Shown: positions 1 to 11,249, counted from the first letter of the stretch. The stretch is 36,484 nt of DNA from Candidatus Ruania gallistercoris (GCA_019116305.1 DXBY01000060.1:1-36484); one strand, 5' to 3'. Notes: generated by a model not told the origin, from the letters alone. Program-made: numbers and translations.

Positions 1-2469
1 CCCCCGCCCACTGCGTCCGGCTCCCTGCACATCGGGCACGTGTTCTCCTACACCCACACCGACTGCCTGGCCCGCTACCAGCGGATGCGCGGGCGGGAGG
101 TGTTCTACCCGATGGGCTGGGACGACAACGGCCTGCCCACCGAGCGACGGGTGCAGAACTACTACGGCGTGCAGGTGGACACCTCGCTGCCGTTCGAGCC
201 CGACTTCACCCCGCCGTACGCCGGGGACGTGCCGAAGAACCACCGGCCCACCCCGGTCTCCCGGCAGAACTTCGTGCAGCTGTGCCTGACGCTGGCGGCT
301 GAGGACGAGAAGAGCTTCGAGCAGGTGTTCCGCTACCTGGGCCTGAGCGTGGACTGGGACCAGACCTACCAGACCATCAGCCCCACCTCCCAGCAGACCT
401 CCCAGCGGGCGTTCCTGCGCCAGCTGGCCCGCGGTGAGGCCTACCAGATCGAGGCCCCCACCCTCTGGGACGTGACCTTCCAGACCGCCGTGGCCCAGGC
501 GGAGCTGGAGGACCGGGAGCGGGACGGCTCCTACCATCGGATCTCCTTCCACGACGGCGACGAGTCGGTGTTCATCGAGACCACCCGCCCGGAGCTGCTG
601 GCGGCCTGTGTGGCGCTGGTGGCGCACCCGGACGACGAGCGCTACCAGCCGCTGTTCGGCCGCGAGGTCACCTCCCCGGTGTTCGGTGTAGCAGTGCCGG
701 TGCTCGCGCACCCGCTGGCCGACCCGGAGAAGGGGGCCGGGATCGCGATGATCTGCACCTTCGGTGACACCACCGACGTCACCTGGTGGCGCGAGCTGAA
801 CCTGCCCACCCGCACGATCCTCGGCCGCGACGGCCGGGTGCTGGCCGAACCACCGGCGGCGATCACCTCCGCCGACGGTCTGGCTGCCTACGAACAGCTG
901 GTCGGGCTGACCGTGTTCTCCGCGCAGAAGAAGATGGTTGAGCTGCTCACTGCCTCCGGGGACCTGCACGGCGAACCGCGCACGATCACCCACCCGGTGA
1001 AGTTCTACGAGCGCGGCGAGAAGCCGCTGGAGATCGTCTCCTCGCGGCAGTGGTACGCCCGCAACGGCGGCCGGGACGCGGACCTGCGGACCCAGCTGGT
1101 CAAGCGCGGGCAGGAGCTGACCTGGCACCCGGAGTTCATGCAGTCCCGGTACGAGAACTGGGTGGACGGCCTGACCGGGGACTGGCTGCTCTCCCGGCAG
1201 CGGTTCTTCGGCGTGCCGTTCCCGCTCTGGTACCGCCTGGACGAGGCAGGCGAAGTGGTCTACGACGAGCCGCTGGTGCCCACCGAGGACCGGCTGCCGG
1301 TGGACCCGTCCACCGACGTGCCCGAGGGGTACACCCAGGATCAGCGCGGCGAGCCCGGCGGGTTCGTCGGCGACCCGGACGTGCTGGACACCTGGGCGAC
1401 CTCCTCGCTCACGCCGCAGCTGGCCGGCCGGTGGGAGCGGGACCCGGACTTCTTCTCCCGGGTGTTCCCCTACGACGTGCGGCCGCAGGCGCACGACATC
1501 ATCCGCACCTGGCTGTTCTCCACCGTGGTGCGCGCGAACGCCGAGCACGACTCGCTGCCGTGGTGCCATGCCGCGATCTCCGGCTGGATACTGGACCCGG
1601 ACCGGAAGAAGATGTCCAAGTCCAAGGGCAACGTGGTCACCCCGCTGGGGCTGCTGCAGCAGCACGGGTCGGACTCGGTGCGGTACTGGGCCGCCTCAGC
1701 GCGGCTGGGTGGGGACACCGCCTTCGACGAGGGGCAGATGAAGATCGGCCGCCGACTGGCGATCAAGCTGCTGAACGCGTCCAAGTTCGCGCTCTCCTTC
1801 GCCGGTGACGAGCAGGTGACGTTGCGCCCGGAGGCGGTCACCGAGCCGATCGACCGGGCTATCCTCGCCCGGCTCGCCACGGTGGTGGACACCGCGACCG
1901 CCGCCTACGAGGGCTACGACCACGCCCGCGCCCTGGAGGCCACCGAGTCCTTCTTCTGGACCTTCTGCGACGACTACCTGGAGCTGGTCAAGGACCGCGC
2001 CTACGGCAGCGAGCTGTTCTCCCCGGCGGCGACCGAGTCCGCGCGGGCGGCGCTGTGGCTGGCGCTGGACGTGCTGCTGCGCCTGCTCGCGCCGGTGCTG
2101 CCGTTCGCGACCGAGGAGGTCTGGACCTGGTGGCGGGAGGGGTCGGTGCACCGTGCCACCTGGCCCACCTCGCAGGTGCTGCGCACCGCTGCCGGCGACG
2201 GCGATCCCTCCTTGGTCTCGACCGCCGGGTCCGCGTTGGCTGCGCTGCGGAAGGTGAAGTCGGAAGCGAAGGTGTCCCAGCGCACCGAGTTCGCCTCGGC
2301 CGAGCTGGTGCTCGCTGCGGCCGACCATGCGGCGGTGGAGTCGGTGCTCGACGACCTGCGGGCCGCCGGCCGGGTGGCCGGGGAGCTGACCCTGGCGAGC
2401 GCGCCGGCGGATGCCGAGGGTGTGCAAGTGACGGGCGAACTGCTCCCGCCACCGCCGAAGAAAAAGTAG
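1..2469 (+). CDS. valS: Valine--tRNA ligase, 5'-truncated by the window edge
   Basis: Frame is open from base 1 (PPPTASGSLHIGHVFSYTHTD...), with HIGH-like SGSLHIGH, GWDDNGLPTERRVQNYYGV, KMSKSKGNVV (KMSKS) and a C-terminal anticodon-binding region; stop at 2467-2469. Confidence 0.95.
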   Translation, partial: PPPTASGSLHIGHVFSYTHTDCLARYQRMRGREVFYPMGWDDNGLPTERRVQNYYGVQVDTSLPFEPDFTPPYAGDVPKNHRPTPVSRQNFVQLCLTLAAEDEKSFEQVFRYLGLSVDWDQTYQTISPTSQQTSQRAFLRQLARGEAYQIEAPTLWDVTFQTAVAQAELEDRERDGSYHRISFHDGDESVFIETTRPELLAACVALVAHPDDERYQPLFGREVTSPVFGVAVPVLAHPLADPEKGAGIAMICTFGDTTDVTWWRELNLPTRTILGRDGRVLAEPPAAITSADGLAAYEQLVGLTVFSAQKKMVELLTASGDLHGEPRTITHPVKFYERGEKPLEIVSSRQWYARNGGRDADLRTQLVKRGQELTWHPEFMQSRYENWVDGLTGDWLLSRQRFFGVPFPLWYRLDEAGEVVYDEPLVPTEDRLPVDPSTDVPEGYTQDQRGEPGGFVGDPDVLDTWATSSLTPQLAGRWERDPDFFSRVFPYDVRPQAHDIIRTWLFSTVVRANAEHDSLPWCHAAISGWILDPDRKKMSKSKGNVVTPLGLLQQHGSDSVRYWAASARLGGDTAFDEGQMKIGRRLAIKLLNASKFALSFAGDEQVTLRPEAVTEPIDRAILARLATVVDTATAAYEGYDHARALEATESFFWTFCDDYLELVKDRAYGSELFSPAATESARAALWLALDVLLRLLAPVLPFATEEVWTWWREGSVHRATWPTSQVLRTAAGDGDPSLVSTAGSALAALRKVKSEAKVSQRTEFASAELVLAAADHAAVESVLDDLRAAGRVAGELTLASAPADAEGVQVTGELLPPPPKKK

Positions 2470-2480
2470 CGACGCCCTCC

Positions 2481-2546
2481 GCACGCCAGGGTGGTCTGGA
2501 TGTCGAGATCTCGGGGATTTTCGACACCCAGGCCACCCTCGTGTGC
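2481..2546. terminator. Long imperfect stem-loop downstream of valS
   Basis: agggtggtctgg(2488-2499)-a-tgtcga(2501-2506)-loop-tcgaca(2521-2526)-c-ccaggccaccct(2528-2539), flanked by gcac/gtgc; no U tract. Confidence 0.5.
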
Positions 2547-2579
2547 TGGCTGAGCGCCCGGAGCAGCGATACTGGCCGG

Positions 2580-3476
2580 ATGCGTGCAGTGCGATATCAC
2601 GAGTACGGCGGACCCGAGGTGCTCCGGATCGAGAACACCGATTCCCCGGAGGCCGGACCTGGGCAGGTGCGGATCGCCGTCGGGGCGGCCTCGGTGAATC
2701 CGATGGACCTCAAGCTGCGCTCCGGGGCGATGGCCTCCGGGCCGTTGCAGCGGCCCCGCGGCACCGGGTTGGACGCCGCCGGTGTGGTGGACCAGCTCGG
2801 ACCGGACGTGACCGGGGTACAGGTCGGGGACCGGGTGTTCGGCGCCGGCTCCGGAACGCTCGCGGAGCAGGCGGTGCTCAGCAGCTTCGCACCGGTGCCC
2901 GATGGGCTGAGCCTGACCCAGGCGGCGGCGCTGCCGACCGTGGCCGAGACCGCGGGGCGGGTGCTCGGCCTGCTGCCGGACGAGCCCGGGTCGGTGCTGG
3001 TGGTCGACGGTGCCTCCGGTGGGGTGGGCACGATCCTGGTGCAGCTAGCCGTCCGCCGCGGACTCCAGGTGGTCGGCACTGCTTCGGCCGGGAACCAGGA
3101 CCTGCTTCGCCGGCTGGGTGCTACCCCCATCACGTACGGGCCGGGGCTGGCCGAGCGGGTGCGCGCGTTGGTCGGCCAGGTCGACGGCGCAGCGGACCTG
3201 GCCGGGAAAGGTTCTCCGGCCGAGCTGGTCGAGCTGGTCGGGGACGCCGGCCGGGTGGTCACCATCGCGGACTTCTCCGGCACCACCGGGGCCGTGGTCA
3301 GCAGCGGCTCCGAGGGGCGGTCCTGGGAGACGATGGCCGAGGTGGCTGACCTGGTGGCCGCCGGCGAGCTGGAGCTGGTGATGGACAGCGAGCTGGACTG
3401 GTCTCAGGCGAGCGAGGCGCACCGGCGCGCCGAGAGCGGACAGGCGACCGGGAAGATCGTGCTGACGATCGGCTGA
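2580..3476 (+). CDS. Zinc-type alcohol dehydrogenase / quinone oxidoreductase family (MDR superfamily), NADP-dependent
   Basis: MRAVRYHEYGGPEVLRIENTDSPEAGPGQVRIAVGAASVNPMDLKLRSG..., VDGASGGVGTILVQLA Rossmann motif; ATG at 2580 in the long ORF frame. Confidence 0.88.
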   Translation: MRAVRYHEYGGPEVLRIENTDSPEAGPGQVRIAVGAASVNPMDLKLRSGAMASGPLQRPRGTGLDAAGVVDQLGPDVTGVQVGDRVFGAGSGTLAEQAVLSSFAPVPDGLSLTQAAALPTVAETAGRVLGLLPDEPGSVLVVDGASGGVGTILVQLAVRRGLQVVGTASAGNQDLLRRLGATPITYGPGLAERVRALVGQVDGAADLAGKGSPAELVELVGDAGRVVTIADFSGTTGAVVSSGSEGRSWETMAEVADLVAAGELELVMDSELDWSQASEAHRRAESGQATGKIVLTIG

Positions 3477-3576
3477 CCACTCCCGCACTCCCGGCGCCCT
3501 GCTGCCGTCCCATCTACGCGGGCCGGCCGGCCGCCCCGAGCAACGCAGCCGTATCCACCCGGGCTTCGCCGTCGTG

Positions 3577-4599
3577 CTATCCCGCCCGGCGCAGCCGCGG
3601 TGCCAAGTCGCGCTGGAAGAGTTCCAGGAACCGGCGCTGGTCGTGCCCGGGGGCATGGAAGACCAGGTGGTTGAAGCCAGCGCGCCGGTAGGCGAGCACC
3701 TGCTCCACGGCATCGTCCGGATCGGAGGCGACGATCCAGCGCTTCGCGATCTCCTCGATCGGCAGGGCGTCGGCGGCCCGCTCCATCTCCACCGGATCGT
3801 TGATGGAGTGCTTCTGCTCGGCCGAGAGGGAGAGCGGCGACCAGAACCGGCAGTTCTCCAACGCCAGGTCCGGGTCGGTCTCGTAGGAGATCTTGATCTC
3901 GATCATCCGATCGATCTGCTCGCCGTCCCGCTCGGCCTGGCCTGCGCCCTCGGCCACCGCGGGCAGCAGCTTCTCGGTGTACAGGTCCATCCCCTTGCCG
4001 GAGGTGCAGATGAACCCGTCCCCGGCACGTCCGGCGTACCGGGCCACCACCGGACCTCCGGCGGCGATGTAGACCGGCACGCCGCCTTCGGGCTGGTCGT
4101 AGATGCTGGCGTCGTGGGTGGAGTAGTACTCGCCCTCGAAGCTGACCCGCTCGCCGGCCCACAGCTCGCGCATCAGCCGCACTGCCTCACGCAGCCGGGC
4201 GAAGCGCTCCTTGAACGGTGGCCAGGTCTGCTCCCCGGCACCGGCGAACCCGGTGGCGATCTCGTTCAGCGCCTCTCCGGTGCCGACGCCGAGCATCACC
4301 CGCCCCGGGTAGAGCACACCGAGGGTGGCGAACGCCTGCGCGATCACCGCCGGGTTGTACCGGAACGTCGGCGTCATCACCGAGGTGCCGAGCCGGATCG
4401 TCGAGGTCCGCTCCCCCACGGCGGCGAGCCAGGCCAGCGAGAACGGCGCATGCCCGCCCGTGTGCCGCCAGGGCTGGAAGTGGTCCGAGATCGCCGCCGA
4501 CTCCATCCCGTGCTCCTCCGCCGCTACCGCAAGCTCGACGAGCTCACGCGGGCCGAACTGTTCGGCGGATGCCTTGTAGCCGAGGGTCAGAGGAAGCAT
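3577..4599 (-). CDS. fgd: LLM-class F420-dependent oxidoreductase, F420-dependent glucose-6-phosphate dehydrogenase-like
   Basis: [94 protein letters not shown]... closely resembles remembered mycobacterial Fgd1. Confidence 0.85.
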   Translation of the reverse strand: MLPLTLGYKASAEQFGPRELVELAVAAEEHGMESAAISDHFQPWRHTGGHAPFSLAWLAAVGERTSTIRLGTSVMTPTFRYNPAVIAQAFATLGVLYPGRVMLGVGTGEALNEIATGFAGAGEQTWPPFKERFARLREAVRLMRELWAGERVSFEGEYYSTHDASIYDQPEGGVPVYIAAGGPVVARYAGRAGDGFICTSGKGMDLYTEKLLPAVAEGAGQAERDGEQIDRMIEIKISYETDPDLALENCRFWSPLSLSAEQKHSINDPVEMERAADALPIEEIAKRWIVASDPDDAVEQVLAYRRAGFNHLVFHAPGHDQRRFLELFQRDLAPRLRRAG

Positions 4600-4733
4600 G
4601 CGGGCACTCTCCAAGGTCGCTGATCGTGGGGGTCCCCTCAATCTACGGCCCCGTTCCCCTTCCGGGCGACCTCCTCCCGGTAGCCATGCTCGACTTGGCC
4701 ATGCTCGACCCCGGGCCGCCCGGTTGTGCCACG

Positions 4734-4742
4734 TTGTCCACA
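4734..4742 (+). promoter_or_regulatory. Actinobacterial DnaA-box-like nonamer TTGTCCACA
   Basis: Exact ttgtccaca inside gttgtccacaac, between the divergent fgd-like and DUF222 genes. Confidence 0.35.
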
Positions 4743-4794
4743 ACCCCCCTCCCGCACCAGCCCAGGTATCGGCGATCGATGGTGGAGTGGACTC

Positions 4795-6463
4795 ATGACG
4801 ACCACAGCACTCCCGGAGCCCGCAGCGCACCCGCCGCTGCGCCGCGGGCCCAAGGACGGTTTGCTGCGCTCGCTTCGTGCCGCACGGGAAGCGACCACCG
4901 CATGGGAGGTCGAAGCGGCGCGTTTGGTGACGGACTGGGTGAGCGGACACCGGATCGCCGAGCACCTCACCGCCCCGAGCAGCCCCCTGGTCGAATCGGT
5001 GATCGAGCTCGACGAGGGCGTGGTCCGCCCGTCGCTGCCAGGGCTGCAGTCGCCGATGCGCCTTGCCGGGCCCGGTGCCCCGTTGGTGTGGGACCTGCCG
5101 TTCTGCGAGCTCGCGACCACCCTGTCGATGTCGCTGGACGCGGCACGTGGGTACGTAGGTGAGGTGACCGAGCTCTGCTTCCGGCTGCCGTCGCTGTGGG
5201 AGCGGGTCCGTAGTGGTGGGGTCCGATTGTGGCGGGCACGCGAGGTCGCCCGGAGCACCACCCGCCTTCCCGCCGACGGCGCCGCCTGGGTGGATGCCCA
5301 GCTCGCACCTGTGCTCGGGTCCTGTTCGGGTGCGCAGGTGCGGCGGGCGGTCTCCGCGGCGCTGCACCGGTTCGACCCCGAGGCGGCTGAGGCCGATCGC
5401 CGCACGGCTGCCGACGGGCAGCACTTCACCTTCCACTTCGACACCCTGGCCGATCCGCAGCGCCCTGGCTCCGACGGTGTGGTGCCCGTCGACGGACTGC
5501 TGGACACCGCCGATGCCCTGGACCTGGATGCGGCCGTGGCTGCCCGGGCTGCCTGGCTCCGCAGCTGTGGCTCGGCGGAGGGCATCGACGTGCGCCGGGC
5601 ACGGGCGCTGGGCGAGATCGCTCGCCGGGACCAGACGCTGCCGTTCCCGACTGCCCCGGACTCCAGCGACAACGTCTCGCGCACCCAGGAGCCCGTCGCT
5701 GCGGCGGCGACCTCCAGCGGATCCTCAGGCGGTGAAGGGAGCAGCTCTGCCCAGCAGGAGGGCGACCAGCACGCCGCCACGCAGACGATGCCGACAGGAG
5801 CGCCCGGCGCGGAGCCCGGCCGACGGATGCAGCTGATCCTGCACCTGAATGCGGACCAATTGACCTCGATCGGTGCTCCCGGCGGACTCGGTCGCTGTGC
5901 AAACACCCGAACACCGGTCTCTGCGGAACAGATCCGCCGCTGGTGCGCGAACCCTGGAGCGCAGGTAACGGTGCTCCCGGTGATCGACCTGGCCGGGCAC
6001 CACCCGGTGGAGAAGTACGAGGTACCCGCGCCGATGCGTACACAAGTGACGGAGCGGGACCCGCAGTGCGTCTTCCCGTCCGTGCACGCGAAGCTCGCGA
6101 CGGGCCGATCTCGACCACATCGTGCCGTTCGACGAAGGTGGGCCCACGTGTGGGTGCAATCTGGCCCCGTTGTGCCGACGGCATCACCGCGCGAAGACCC
6201 ATGCCGGCTGGTCCTACGTGATGGTCACGCCGGGCACCTACCTCTGGTCCGCACCCGCCGGCGAACGCTACCTGGTCGACGGTCGCGGGACGTTCCGAGT
6301 CCCCTCCGTCGGGGAAGTCTGTGCCCATGGCGGCGGGATGAGGCTCCTCCAGTCGCCATCGTGGACAGAGCCTTCATCCGCCGGCGCTGCAGCGAGTGCC
6401 CTGGAGAGGGCCAGCACCGAACCGGGTCCACCGGAGCCGGAGGGCGACCCGCCTCCGTTCTGA
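4795..6463 (+). pseudogene. DUF222 / HNH endonuclease domain protein, frameshifted near 6076-6083
   Basis: Frame 1 gives the DUF222-type N-terminus up to ...MRTQVTERDPQCVFP; frame 2 resumes CTRSSRRADLDHIVPFDEGGPTCGCNLAPLCRRHHRAKTHAGW (HNH) and stops at 6463. One extra base in ccgtccg splits the gene. Confidence 0.82.
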
Positions 6464-6606
6464 CTCACGCGCCCCGGACCTCGCACGTCTCGCGTGCGGG
6501 GCCTGCGGCGTGTCCGGGTACGTCCGCCGGCGGGCCGCCGGCGCGTCACGTGCGGTCCGATGGGCTCGCACTCCCCCGCTGCTACCAACCTGATGGCCGG
6601 GTAGCC

Positions 6607-6942
6607 CTAGTCGGCGTCGACCCGCCCCGATCGCGCACTCGTGGTGGTGGCGATGTCCTCGTGGTGGCGGATCACCTCAGCGACGATGAAGCTGAGAAAC
6701 TTCTCCGCGAACACCGGGTCCAGGCCGGCCTCCTCGGCCAGCACCCGCAGCCGGGCGATCTGGCGCTCCTCCCGCGCCGGATCTGACGGCGGTAGCCCTT
6801 CCTCGGCCTTCAACCGCCCCACCGACTGGGTGCACTTGAACCGCTCCGCGAGGAGGTGGATGAGCGCGGCGTCGATATTGTCGATGCTGCCCCGGATCCG
6901 GAGCAGCTCGGCGGGCACACCGCGATCGGTTCCCTCAGTCAT
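6607..6942 (-). CDS. Chorismate mutase (AroQ class)
   Basis: ELLRIRGSIDNIDAALIHLLAERFKCTQSVGRLKAEEGLPPSDPAREERQIARLRVLAEEAGLDPVFAEKFLSFIVAEVIRHHE. Confidence 0.88.
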   Translation of the reverse strand: MTEGTDRGVPAELLRIRGSIDNIDAALIHLLAERFKCTQSVGRLKAEEGLPPSDPAREERQIARLRVLAEEAGLDPVFAEKFLSFIVAEVIRHHEDIATTTSARSGRVDAD

Positions 6943-7044
6943 GGGGAGATCCTAGGTGACGGCGCGCTGGGCCGGTGGCAGCCGCCCAGCCTGCGGACTG
7001 CTCCGACCCGGGCGACGCCTCCGGTCGCCTCGTACCCGCCGGCG

Positions 7045-8235
7045 CTAGACCCGTCCGCTGTCTGCGCTCCCGGCGAGAGCATGCCCACCCGGGGTCGCGG
7101 AGTCGTGCCAGCGCAGCAACGCCCCCACCCCGTCCGACACCGCATCCAGCTCCTCCGCGATGGTGATTCCGGCGCCCTGGTCCAGGACCGCACGGCCGAT
7201 GGCGAGGTCGGCACGTACCTCCCAGGGATCCTGCACCCCGAGGCTGTGCAGGTCTTCGGCGGACCGGGCCAGCTCCAGCGCCCCGGGGCCGATCCACAAC
7301 GACCGCTTCGCCAGGCGGCTCGGCGGACCGGCCACGTCCGGGGCGAGCAGCAGGTCGGCCACCTGCCCCTTGCGCAGCACGTCCAGCACCGCGTCGGCAC
7401 CGGACACCGCTGCCCCGTCCCGGCCCATCTCCTGGCGGAACTTCGCCACCGTCTCGGCCCGGCGGCGTTCCCGTAGCTGGGTCTGTGCCGCAGCGACCTG
7501 CTCCTGCAGCGCGCGGGTGTTCACACCCGCAGCACGCCCCCCGCCGGAGATCTCCACCACCTTCTCGTCCGTCGGCCGGCCGAGCTGCTCGCGCACCAGC
7601 GCCACGGCGCGCAGGTCCCCGGTCAGCAGCACCAGCTCCGGACGGCGCTCGGTGTAGATCCGCTCCAGCTCGGTGGCGACCGCCTCCGCGTTGCGCTCCC
7701 AGGAGTCCTCGGCCCGGTTGTCGATCCGCTTGTGCCCCAGCGGGCCCAGGTTCGGCTTGGTCAGGGCGTCGTGCGCACCCTCCACCGTGCCGGCCGTCTC
7801 CACCTCACCGGTCAGCCCAGCCGGGGCGTCGTAGAGCGCGAAGTCCGCACCGGCACGGTCCACGTTCACCAGCAGGTACCGCACGGTCGCATCGGCCGCA
7901 CGGGCGAGTGCGAACGCGTGCGGCCGATCGCTGACCACGGCCCGATCCACACCGGGCGGCTCCGGCAGCAGCCGGTCCAGGACCACCTGGCCACCGGCAG
8001 CCACGAGCACACGACCGAACTCGCCACGCACGTGCACCGGGACTCCCAACGCCTCGGTGACGGCCTCGCAGTCCGCAGCCGGGACGTCGTCAACCCCCTC
8101 GGGCGACAGCGTGCGACGCAGGTCCGACCACCGATGCAGCACAGTGGCATCTCGGGAGTCCGGACCCGAAGTCGCATCGATGATCACGGTCAGCACCGGC
8201 GCCTCCGCCGGCAGATCAGGTACGGCAATGTGCAC
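7045..8235 (-). CDS. Rv2629-like / bacterial archaeo-eukaryotic release-factor family (baeRF2) protein
   Basis: [26 protein letters not shown]...[38 protein letters not shown]...[51 protein letters not shown]; family assigned from memory. Confidence 0.65.
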   Translation of the reverse strand: MHIAVPDLPAEAPVLTVIIDATSGPDSRDATVLHRWSDLRRTLSPEGVDDVPAADCEAVTEALGVPVHVRGEFGRVLVAAGGQVVLDRLLPEPPGVDRAVVSDRPHAFALARAADATVRYLLVNVDRAGADFALYDAPAGLTGEVETAGTVEGAHDALTKPNLGPLGHKRIDNRAEDSWERNAEAVATELERIYTERRPELVLLTGDLRAVALVREQLGRPTDEKVVEISGGGRAAGVNTRALQEQVAAAQTQLRERRRAETVAKFRQEMGRDGAAVSGADAVLDVLRKGQVADLLLAPDVAGPPSRLAKRSLWIGPGALELARSAEDLHSLGVQDPWEVRADLAIGRAVLDQGAGITIAEELDAVSDGVGALLRWHDSATPGGHALAGSADSGRV

Positions 8236-8309
8236 GGCAGACCATCGCTTCCAACTCGGGTGCTTGGTCTCCCCCAGCCTGCTACAGCAGGCGGCCCTCC
8301 GCTACCCGA

Positions 8310-9593
8310 TCAGGCGCTCTTCTCCCGCGGGGTGCGCTTGTTGCGGGATGCTTCACGGGGAACCAGCGTCGGGTTCACGTTCTCCAGCACCACTTCACGC
8401 GTGATCACCACCCGGGCGATGTCCTCGCGGCTGGGTACGTCGAACATCACCGGCTGGAGCACCTCCTCCATGATGGCCCGCAGACCACGGGCGCCGGTGC
8501 CACGCAGGATCGCCTGGTCGGCCACCGCCTCCACAGCGTCCTCGGTGAACTCCAGCTCCACGCCGTCGATCTCGAACATCCGCTCGTACTGCTTGATCAG
8601 CGCATTCTTCGGCTCGGTCAGGATCCGGACCAGCGCCGGTCCATCCAGCGGCGAGACGGTGGTGAGCACGGGCAAGCGACCGATGAACTCCGGGATCAGA
8701 CCGAACTTCAGCAGGTCCTCCGGCATCACGTCCTCGATCACCTCGGCCTGCTCGGCCTCCTTCAGCGGAGCCCCGAAGCCGATACCACGGCGGCCGGACC
8801 GGGAGGAGATGATCTCGTCCAGCCCGGCGAACGCACCGGCCACGATGAACAGCACGTTCGTCGTGTCGATCGTGATGAACTCCTGGTGCGGGTGCTTGCG
8901 TCCACCCTGCGGCGGCACCGAGGCCTGCGTCCCCTCGAGGATCTTCAGCAGCGCCTGCTGCACGCCCTCCCCGGAGACATCCCGAGTGATCGAGGGGTTC
9001 TCGCTCTTCCGCGCGATCTTGTCGATCTCGTCGATGTAGATGATCCCGGTCTCGGCCTTCTTCACGTCGAAGTCCGCGGCCTGGATGAGCTTGAGCAGGA
9101 TGTTCTCCACGTCCTCGCCCACGTAGCCCGCCTCAGTGAGCGCAGTGGCGTCGGCGATCGCGAACGGGACGTTCAGCATCCGGGCGAGGGTCTGCGCCAG
9201 GTAGGTCTTCCCGCAACCGGTCGGGCCGATCAGCAGGATGTTCGACTTCGCCAGCTCCACATCGGCGTCCTCGCCCGTGGTGGAGGCTGCGGCCGGACCT
9301 GCCTGGACTCGCTTGTAGTGGTTGTAGACGGCGACTGCCAGCGACTTCTTCGCCGGGTCCTGGCCGATGATGTACTCCTCGAGGAACTCGAAGATCTCCC
9401 GCGGCTTGGGCAGGTCCACCAGTCCGAGCTCGTTCGCTTCGGCGAGCTCCTCCTCGATGATCTCGTTACACAGGTCGATGCACTCGTCGCAGATGTACAC
9501 ACCGGGTCCTGCGATGAGCTTGACGACCTGCTTCTGGCTCTTGCCACAGAACGAGCACTTGAGCAGATCGGCGCCTTCACCCACTCGGGCCAT
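8310..9593 (-). CDS. clpX: ATP-dependent Clp protease ATP-binding subunit ClpX
   Basis: N-terminal zinc finger [33 protein letters not shown], Walker [16 protein letters not shown], Walker [15 protein letters not shown]-like GIGFGAP. Confidence 0.97.
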   Translation of the reverse strand: MARVGEGADLLKCSFCGKSQKQVVKLIAGPGVYICDECIDLCNEIIEEELAEANELGLVDLPKPREIFEFLEEYIIGQDPAKKSLAVAVYNHYKRVQAGPAAASTTGEDADVELAKSNILLIGPTGCGKTYLAQTLARMLNVPFAIADATALTEAGYVGEDVENILLKLIQAADFDVKKAETGIIYIDEIDKIARKSENPSITRDVSGEGVQQALLKILEGTQASVPPQGGRKHPHQEFITIDTTNVLFIVAGAFAGLDEIISSRSGRRGIGFGAPLKEAEQAEVIEDVMPEDLLKFGLIPEFIGRLPVLTTVSPLDGPALVRILTEPKNALIKQYERMFEIDGVELEFTEDAVEAVADQAILRGTGARGLRAIMEEVLQPVMFDVPSREDIARVVITREVVLENVNPTLVPREASRNKRTPREKSA

Positions 9594-9786
9594 CTCGTCT
9601 CACCTCTCTGCCGTCATGCTGGGACAACGTGGCCGTCTGGTCATTCTGCGTCATCCGTGCGGCGGCGACCACTGGAATACGTTCGGGATCACGTGCCGGT
9701 GCGTCGGACGCACCGCCATCAACGATACGTCGCCGGCGAGGGGGATATCGACCCGCGGAGGGCGTGTCGTACTTCCACCTACCGAT

Positions 9787-9827
9787 GCACGCAGGGGTGG
9801 CCCGCAGCAGCGGACCACCCCTGGTGC
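9787..9827. terminator. Stem-loop between clpP2 and clpX
   Basis: gcac-g-caggggtgg(9792-9800) / ccacccctg(9815-9823)-gtgc. Confidence 0.5.
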
Positions 9828-9835
9828 GGACAAGC

Positions 9836-10504
9836 TCAGGAGCCCTTCGGCAGCTCCGCGGGCGTCTTCCGACTTTCCAGCACCTGGTCCACCAGGCCGT
9901 AGTCCTTGGCCTGCTCGGCGGAGAGGATCTTGTCCCGCTCGATGTCCTGGCGGACCTGCTCCAGCTTGGTCGAGCTGTGCCGCGCGATCGTGGTCTCCAA
10001 CCACTCCCGCATCCGCATCACCTCGTTGGCGTGGATCTCGATGTCCGAGGCCTGCGCGTAGCCGCCTTCGAGGGCCGGCTGGTGGATCAGCACCCGGGCG
10101 TTCGGCAGCGCGAGCCGCTTGCCCGGCGTACCGGCGGCGAGCAGCACCGCCGCAGCGGAGGCGGCCTGGCCGAGGCAGACCGTTTGGATCTGCGGCCGGA
10201 TGTACTGCATGGTGTCGTAGATCGCGGTCATCGCCGTGAAGGACCCACCCGGGGAGTTGATGTAGAGGGTGATGTCCTGGTCCGGGTCCTGGCTCTCCAG
10301 CACCAGCAGCTGGGCCATGATGTCGTCGGCGGAGGCATCGTCCACCTGCACGCCGAGGAAGATGATCCGATCCTCGAACAGCTTGGTGTACGGGTCCTGG
10401 CGTTTGAATCCATAGGGCGTGCGCTCCTCGAACTGCGGCAGCACGTATCGTGCCGACGGGGCGCTACCTGCCCGGCCGCCGAAAGCCTGGGGGGAAAAGT
10501 TCAC
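9836..10504 (-). CDS. clpP2: ATP-dependent Clp protease proteolytic subunit (ClpP2-type)
   Basis: GTG start [10 protein letters not shown]...; [69 protein letters not shown]. Confidence 0.93.
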   Translation of the reverse strand: MNFSPQAFGGRAGSAPSARYVLPQFEERTPYGFKRQDPYTKLFEDRIIFLGVQVDDASADDIMAQLLVLESQDPDQDITLYINSPGGSFTAMTAIYDTMQYIRPQIQTVCLGQAASAAAVLLAAGTPGKRLALPNARVLIHQPALEGGYAQASDIEIHANEVMRMREWLETTIARHSSTKLEQVRQDIERDKILSAEQAKDYGLVDQVLESRKTPAELPKGS

Positions 10505-10533
10505 GATTCTTGCTCCTCTTCGGTTCGCGGCGG

Positions 10534-11154
10534 TCAGGACTTCTGGGTGCCGCCACCGCCGGCCACAGCGGTCGCTTCGGTCACCACGTGGTCGATGAAG
10601 CCGTACTCCAGTGCCTGGTCCGCGGTGAACCACCGGTCCCGGTCGGCGTCACGGTTGATCTCCTCCACGCTGCGGCCGGTCTGCTCAGCGGTCAGCTCGG
10701 CCATCTGCTTCTTCATGTGCAGGATGAGTTCGGCGTTGATCTTGATGTCGGAGGCGGTGCCGCCGATGCCGCCGGAGGGCTGGTGCATCATCACCCGCGC
10801 GTGCGGGGTGGCGTACCGCTTCCCCTTGGCGCCGGAGGCGAGCAGGAACTGCCCCATGGACGCGGCCATGCCCATCGCCACCGTGGCCACATCGGGTGCC
10901 ACGTACTGCATCGTGTCGTAGATCGCCATCCCGGCGGTCACCGACCCGCCCGGGGAGTTGATGTACAGCCAGATGTCCCGGTCCGGGTCCTCGGCTGCCA
11001 GCAGCAGCATCTGCGCGCAGATCTGGTTCGCGTTCTCGTCGCGGACCTCCGAGCCCAGCCAGATGATGCGCTCCTTGAGCAGCCGGTTGTAGATGTGGTC
11101 GCCCAGAGCGAACCCTTGGGTGTCGCCGGCGGCGGCCTGCGGAAACTCACTCAC
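10534..11154 (-). CDS. clpP1: ATP-dependent Clp protease proteolytic subunit (ClpP1-type)
   Basis: [14 protein letters not shown]...[66 protein letters not shown]...[21 protein letters not shown]. Confidence 0.95.
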   Translation of the reverse strand: MSEFPQAAAGDTQGFALGDHIYNRLLKERIIWLGSEVRDENANQICAQMLLLAAEDPDRDIWLYINSPGGSVTAGMAIYDTMQYVAPDVATVAMGMAASMGQFLLASGAKGKRYATPHARVMMHQPSGGIGGTASDIKINAELILHMKKQMAELTAEQTGRSVEEINRDADRDRWFTADQALEYGFIDHVVTEATAVAGGGGTQKS

Positions 11155-11249
11155 GTGTGTGCTCCTGATCGTCGGGTAGAGACTTGGTGGGTCCTGCGCA
11201 TGACACTAACGTCGCATCCGGGCCAGATCTGCCCGGCTCCGGCTGGTTT

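Noticed and set aside
4638-5906. 422-aa minus-strand ORF
   Set aside because: Antisense to the DUF222/HNH gene; S/A/R-rich shadow.
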